Source: Myxococcales bacterium 68-20 (GTDB taxonomy: Bacteria; Myxococcota_A; Polyangia; Polyangiales; Polyangiaceae). From it: 64,000 bases of DNA. Of this stretch, positions 60,298 through 64,000 are shown one piece after another. A program made the translations under genes and the position numbers. The stretch spans positions 1 through 64,000 of the forward strand of contig MKVQ01000030.1 in NCBI GenBank assembly GCA_001899635.1, in the 5' to 3' direction. Numbering within the stretch: the stretch's first letter is position 1; the number at the start of each line of letters is the position of its first letter. A model generated the notes under the pieces. It had not been told where the DNA came from, made no database searches, and saw nothing but the letters and a program-made list of their open reading frames with translations.

Positions 60298-61527
60298 TCA
60301 ACCGGCGTAGCCCTCTTCGCCGTGCTGGGTGGTGTCGAGGCCCTCACGCTCGTCCGAGACCGTCACGCGCAAGCCGACGATCTTGTCGACGAGGACGAGG
60401 ATGCCCCACGTCACGCCCGCGGCGTAGATCGCCGATACCGCGCACGTGAAGACCTGGATGGCGAGCAGCTTCGGGTTGCCGGCGAGGAGCCCATCCGCGC
60501 CGACGGGCTGGTCGACCCCCGGAAACGTGCGCTGCACCGCGAAGACGCCGGTGAGGATCGCTCCGGTGAGCCCGCCCACGCCGTGGACGCCGAACGCATC
60601 GAGCGAGTCGTCGTAGCCGTACTTGTATTTTGCAAGCACCGCGATGTAGCAGACGCACGAGGAGACGAAGCCAATCACGATCGCCGCCGCCGGCGAGACG
60701 AAGCCCGCCGCCGGCGTGATCGCGACGAGGCCGGCGACGAGGCCCGAGGCCACGCCGAGCGCGGTGGGCTTTCCGCGGTGCTTCCACTCGACGACGAGCC
60801 AGCCGAGCGCGCCGCCGGCCGCGCCGAGATGCGTCGTCGCGAACGCGAGCGCGGCGAGCCAGCCGCTCGAGAGCGCGCTGCCGGCATTGAAGCCGAACCA
60901 GCCGAACCAGAGGAGGCCCGCACCGGTGAGCGTCATCGTGAGGTTGTGCGGCAACGGCCGCTCCCGCGGGTACTTCAGGCGCCGGCCGATCTTCAGCGCG
61001 CAGACGAGCGCCGACGCGCCCGCGGTCAGGTGCACGACCGCCCCGCCCGCGAAGTCGAGCGCGCCGAGCTTGGCGAGCCAGCCCTCCTCGGCCCACACCC
61101 AGTGCGCAACCGGAACGTAGACGAGCAGCGACCACAGCACGATGAAGACGACGTACGCCGAGAACCGCATCCGCTCCGCAAACGCACCCGAGATGAGCGC
61201 CGGCGTGATCACCGCGAACATCATCTGGAAGGCGCAGAACGCGAGAGTGGGCACGGAGCCGTGCGCGCCGGTGAGGAGGTCGCCGAGCCCCACCGAACCG
61301 AGCGTCCCGATGAGCCCGCTGTGCGATGGCCCGAAAGCGAGCGAATAGCCACAGGCCGCCCAGACGACGCTGACGATGGGGATCGCGGCGAGCGAATGCA
61401 TCAGCGTCGAGAGGACATTCTTCTTCCGCACCATCCCGCCGTAGAAGAGGGCGAGCGCGGGGGTCATCAAGAGAACGAGCGCAGCGCTCACGAGCAGCCA
61501 CGCCGTATCGCCGGCGTTGATCGTCAT
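60298..61527 (-). CDS. amtB: Ammonium transporter (Amt family)
   Basis: The ATG at 61527 follows GGAGG by about 9 bp and gives 409 residues. Eleven membrane helices are expected. Family landmarks are ALFYGGMVRKKNVLSTLM at about residues 27-44, LDFAGGAVVHLTAGASALVC with the first pore His, LLWFGWFGFNAGSALSSGW and DDSLDAFGVHGVGGLTGAIL with the second His. A charged C-terminal tail (TVSDEREGLDTTQHGEEG) resembles regulated members. No glnK gene is next to it, so PII control, if any, acts in trans. The known role is ammonium uptake across the inner membrane. Confidence 0.95.
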   Translation of the reverse strand: MTINAGDTAWLLVSAALVLLMTPALALFYGGMVRKKNVLSTLMHSLAAIPIVSVVWAACGYSLAFGPSHSGLIGTLGSVGLGDLLTGAHGSVPTLAFCAFQMMFAVITPALISGAFAERMRFSAYVVFIVLWSLLVYVPVAHWVWAEEGWLAKLGALDFAGGAVVHLTAGASALVCALKIGRRLKYPRERPLPHNLTMTLTGAGLLWFGWFGFNAGSALSSGWLAALAFATTHLGAAGGALGWLVVEWKHRGKPTALGVASGLVAGLVAITPAAGFVSPAAAIVIGFVSSCVCYIAVLAKYKYGYDDSLDAFGVHGVGGLTGAILTGVFAVQRTFPGVDQPVGADGLLAGNPKLLAIQVFTCAVSAIYAAGVTWGILVLVDKIVGLRVTVSDEREGLDTTQHGEEGYAG

Positions 61528-61914
61528 CGCCAAGGGCCTCCGAAGGGAGCGAAGCTCCGATCGTCAGTCTGCGGCGGCCCTTGTTTCGGAGGTGTTTCGC
61601 CGCGTTTTCACGCACGGCAAGGCACGAAGCCCCGTGCATCGGCACACGAGCTTCGTCATTCGGATCGCTCGTCGACGAGCGCGGTGCGGTCGACGGGCGG
61701 GCCGAGCACGTGGCGTCGCGGCCCGCGCCTGATGCTCACCGACGCAGAGGCGAAAGCGGCGCGAGCACGGATCGCGGGAGCGTCATGAGCTCGCGGTGCT
61801 GCGCGTCGTCGTCCCCCGCCCGCCTTCGCGACCGAGGAGGGCTGCGACGCGCAGCTTCACGTCCACACGCGTGGCGTGGACGTGATCCCAGTGCTCCCGA
61901 CGGAGCCGCGGCGC
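61528..61914. other. Intergenic region, 387 bp
   Basis: It lies between the Amt start and the end of the next minus-strand gene. Short frames cross it but none has coding character or a signal peptide. It should contain the Amt promoter; no clear binding site was recognised. Confidence 0.5.
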
Positions 61915-63063
61915 CTACTGGACGCGGACCCGCACGCTGCTCCAGGTGACACCGCCACGGTCGTCGCGGAGCACGACCCAGATCGGGTAGACGCCGGGCG
62001 TCGTCGGCGCGGTGAATTCGTTCTCGGCGAACGTCGCGAGGTCGTCGGCCGAACGCCCGGAGCGGTCATCACGGAACGCCCCGCCGCCGTCGACGGCGAA
62101 CCACGAGGCGCGCATCACCTCCCGCACCTCCGTGACCTGGCGCGTCTCGAGGCTGAACGCGAGGTAGCGCTCGGCGCCGCCGCAGGCGCGCTCCACCTTG
62201 CAATCATCCTCGCACTGCCCGACGCCTTTCTCCTTGGTCTCGGTCGGCCCGCAGTACCCGTCACCACAGACGTCGTTGGTCGGGCACGCCGGCCAGGACG
62301 CGCGGAGCGTGATTGTCTGCCCCGGGCCGACGATGAGCGGCTCGGCATCGGGTTTGACCTCGAGCGCCTCGAGCGCCTGCTCTCCGCTCGGGAGTTGGGC
62401 GGTGACCCGCTCGATCGTCGGGTTGGTGTTGAGGTGATAGTTCCGATTGAACTGCGTGATCTGCTCCTGCGAGGCGCCGGGCAGACCGCACCGGATCCGC
62501 ACCTTGCCGAGCGCCGGGATGACCCGCCCACCATCCGGCCGATAGAGCACGCGCAGCGGCTGGTAGTAGCCGCCGGTCACGTCCGGGTCGGCCGGGCGGA
62601 AGGACTGATCCTCCGGGACGTCGGGGCCGAACTGCCGGCACGTGTTCTCCGGGACCTCGGCGCTCGCGTCCGGTCCCGTGCCGACGTTCACGAGGTAAGC
62701 CGGATCGTTCTGGAAGCACTTGATGTTGACGTCGTTCAGCTCCGTCAGAGGCTTCGGGAGCGTGCAGAAGGCCCACTCGAGCTCCGGCTTGTCGACGGTC
62801 CCGAGCGGGTTGACGACGAGGGCGCGGTACTTGGCAGGTTTCGCGAGCCCGGTGTCGGGGTCGACGATGCGCTGCCACTCCGCGGGCTCGGCCTGGATGG
62901 CGAGCACGCGGTAGTTCTCGACCTCCGAGGGGCGCTCGGAGAACTCCGGCTTGCAGCCGGCGGCGGTGACCGTCGTGACGAGAAGCAGCGCGCCGAGCGC
63001 AGCGGCAACACGTCGAGAGCCCGAGGGACGGTGCCCTTCGAAGCGGGGAGAGAAGCGCTTCAT
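61915..63063 (-). CDS. Lipoprotein coupled to a TonB-dependent receptor
   Basis: The ATG at 63063 shares a base with the receptor stop (TGATG) and gives 382 residues. A lipobox gives Cys at TAAGCKPE (about residue 37). The body has RVLAIQAEPAEWQRIVDPDT, LRASWPACPTNDVCGDGYCG, CEDDCKVERACGGAERYLAF and a C-terminal Ig-like segment, TTPGVYPIWVVLRDDRGGVT. Cys pairs suggest disulphides. I do not recognise a family. Coupling suggests it serves the receptor, for example by presenting the ligand, which is inference. Confidence 0.75.
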   Translation of the reverse strand: MKRFSPRFEGHRPSGSRRVAAALGALLLVTTVTAAGCKPEFSERPSEVENYRVLAIQAEPAEWQRIVDPDTGLAKPAKYRALVVNPLGTVDKPELEWAFCTLPKPLTELNDVNIKCFQNDPAYLVNVGTGPDASAEVPENTCRQFGPDVPEDQSFRPADPDVTGGYYQPLRVLYRPDGGRVIPALGKVRIRCGLPGASQEQITQFNRNYHLNTNPTIERVTAQLPSGEQALEALEVKPDAEPLIVGPGQTITLRASWPACPTNDVCGDGYCGPTETKEKGVGQCEDDCKVERACGGAERYLAFSLETRQVTEVREVMRASWFAVDGGGAFRDDRSGRSADDLATFAENEFTAPTTPGVYPIWVVLRDDRGGVTWSSVRVRVQ

Positions 63064-64000
63064 CACCAATCGAGCCTCGCGCCGACGACCGCCAGGGTCG
63101 GCAAGCCGGTAATGTAGTTCCGGGACGTGTAGTTGTAGTTGTAGACCATGTCCTCACGATTCTTGCGATTCGTGATGTTCTGGACATCGGCATAGAGCTC
63201 GAGCTTCCCCCAGTTCCACTGGAACTTCTTGCTCAGGCGAACGTCGGCCTGCGCAAAGGCGGGAATGCGAATCGAGTTCTGCTCACCGAATGCAGGCTCG
63301 TACAGATCCCGTCGCGCGTTGTAGTAGGCGCCGACGACGGGCGTGCGCGGGAAGCCGCTCGCGTAGCGAAGCCGGGTGCCGACCTCGAATCCGAGCGGCA
63401 GCTCGTACGAGGCGACGAGCGTGGCAACGTGGGTCTGATCGTAGTCGAAGAGCCGCCAATCGCGCTCCTCACTGTCCTTTCGCTCGGACCGGATGTAGCT
63501 GTAGCTGATCCAACCGAAGAAGCCCTTGGCGAGCTCCTGGCGGAGGAGGAGCTGTCCGCCGTAGGCTCGCCCCTCCCGCGTGTTGAGGAGCGCCTGTCCC
63601 GTCTGGGGCGCGGGCAACGGGCTTCGTGCGGCGAGATCCTCGGATCGCGAGGTGAACGTCGTCGCCTCGGCAGAGAGCTTCTCGAGGATGCGATACGTGA
63701 ATCCCGCGAGATAGTGCGAGGCATTCGCAAATCCGAGCGTCGGATTACCGAATACCGGCGAGAGGTCTTCGGCGTCGGGCGCCTGGTGGTACCGGCCATA
63801 CGCGGCCTTCAGGAGCAGCTTCTCCGAGAGCTGGTAGCGCGCCGCGAGGCGGGGCTCGGCGACGGTCTCGTTCCGGAGATAGCCACGCTGCTCCGTGCCC
63901 TCTTTGGTCGGGAACAGCTTGTCACCGCTGACGACGAAGGAGTCGAGACGCGCTCCCGGGACGACGTGCAGCTTGTTGTTGAGGAGCTCGATGTCCGCCT
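63063..64000 (-). CDS. TonB-dependent receptor, C-terminal part (5' end beyond window)
   Basis: The minus-strand frame is open from 63998 to the stop at 63063, giving the last 311 residues of a larger protein. Barrel features are clear: GARLDSFVVSGDKLF, PRLAARYQLSEKLLLKAAYG, GFANASHYLAGFTYRILEKL, FFGWISYSYIRSERKDSEER and VASYELPLGFEVGTRLRYAS. The last strands include LELYADVQNITNRKNREDMV and VVGARLDW, with the aromatic end usual for this family. The plug domain and TonB box are outside the window. The substrate is unknown. Confidence 0.92.
   Translation of the reverse strand, partial: ADIELLNNKLHVVPGARLDSFVVSGDKLFPTKEGTEQRGYLRNETVAEPRLAARYQLSEKLLLKAAYGRYHQAPDAEDLSPVFGNPTLGFANASHYLAGFTYRILEKLSAEATTFTSRSEDLAARSPLPAPQTGQALLNTREGRAYGGQLLLRQELAKGFFGWISYSYIRSERKDSEERDWRLFDYDQTHVATLVASYELPLGFEVGTRLRYASGFPRTPVVGAYYNARRDLYEPAFGEQNSIRIPAFAQADVRLSKKFQWNWGKLELYADVQNITNRKNREDMVYNYNYTSRNYITGLPTLAVVGARLDW

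Overview
The window is 64 kb of very GC-rich, densely packed bacterial DNA with strong G/C preference at third codon positions. The gene content points to a myxobacterium-like member of Myxococcota, probably a Polyangiales-type genome. That placement is inferred from style: many Asp/Ala-rich lipoproteins, Stig1-like Cys repeats, RCC1 proteins, ECF sigma factors with one-pass partners, and a Ser/Thr kinase carrying TPRs. There is no rRNA or tRNA in the window to confirm it. No tRNA, rRNA, CRISPR array, prophage module or replication origin was seen.

Layout. 1-3.5 kb is mobile: a partial REP-associated tyrosine transposase, a small repeat block, and a complete IS66-family element (893-3305) with 25/29-matched ends and a perfect 8-bp target duplication. 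3.5-9.4 kb holds a cyclic-nucleotide/CPBP fusion, a frameshifted small gene, a secreted alpha/beta hydrolase, an SMI1/KNR4 protein, a degenerate copy of the hydrolase 3' end, and a Holin-X/DUF3618-like pair. 9.7-16.5 kb is a tamA-tamB operon in which TamA carries a lipoprotein signal.

The main observation is a pair of paralogous eight-gene clusters on the same strand in identical order: cluster A (16636-26137) and cluster B (49411-59052). In transcription order each encodes an outer-membrane beta-barrel protein, an ECF sigma factor, a one-pass membrane protein that is a candidate anti-sigma factor, a Cys-rich Stig1-like lipoprotein, two WxG/DVWAVG-repeat lipoproteins, an RCC1-repeat lipoprotein and an IgGFc-binding-domain lipoprotein. 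Most junctions overlap by a few bases, so each cluster looks like one transcription unit. The simplest reading is an ECF-controlled programme that puts five repeat-rich lipoproteins and a beta-barrel protein in the envelope. A third ECF sigma/FecR-like/OMP set (31260-33995), beside a large Cys-rich lipoprotein, is a different version of the same regulatory idea.

Between the clusters (26.3-48.3 kb) are an agmatinase-family hydrolase, a CE2-type esterase and LysM/DUF4015 lipoprotein pair, a HIT protein, a secreted protein made almost wholly of an 11-residue repeat, a gene broken by a short internal inversion, an MFS transporter/beta-lactamase-fold/beta-CASP nuclease run, an amidase, a Ser/Thr kinase, a GST-like protein, a YceI-like protein and an IF2_N-domain protein with a histone-like Lys tail. 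After the last of these lies a decayed kinase gene. The right end (59.4-64 kb) has a CxxCH lipoprotein, an Amt ammonium channel, and a lipoprotein overlapping the 3' part of a TonB-dependent receptor that runs off the window.
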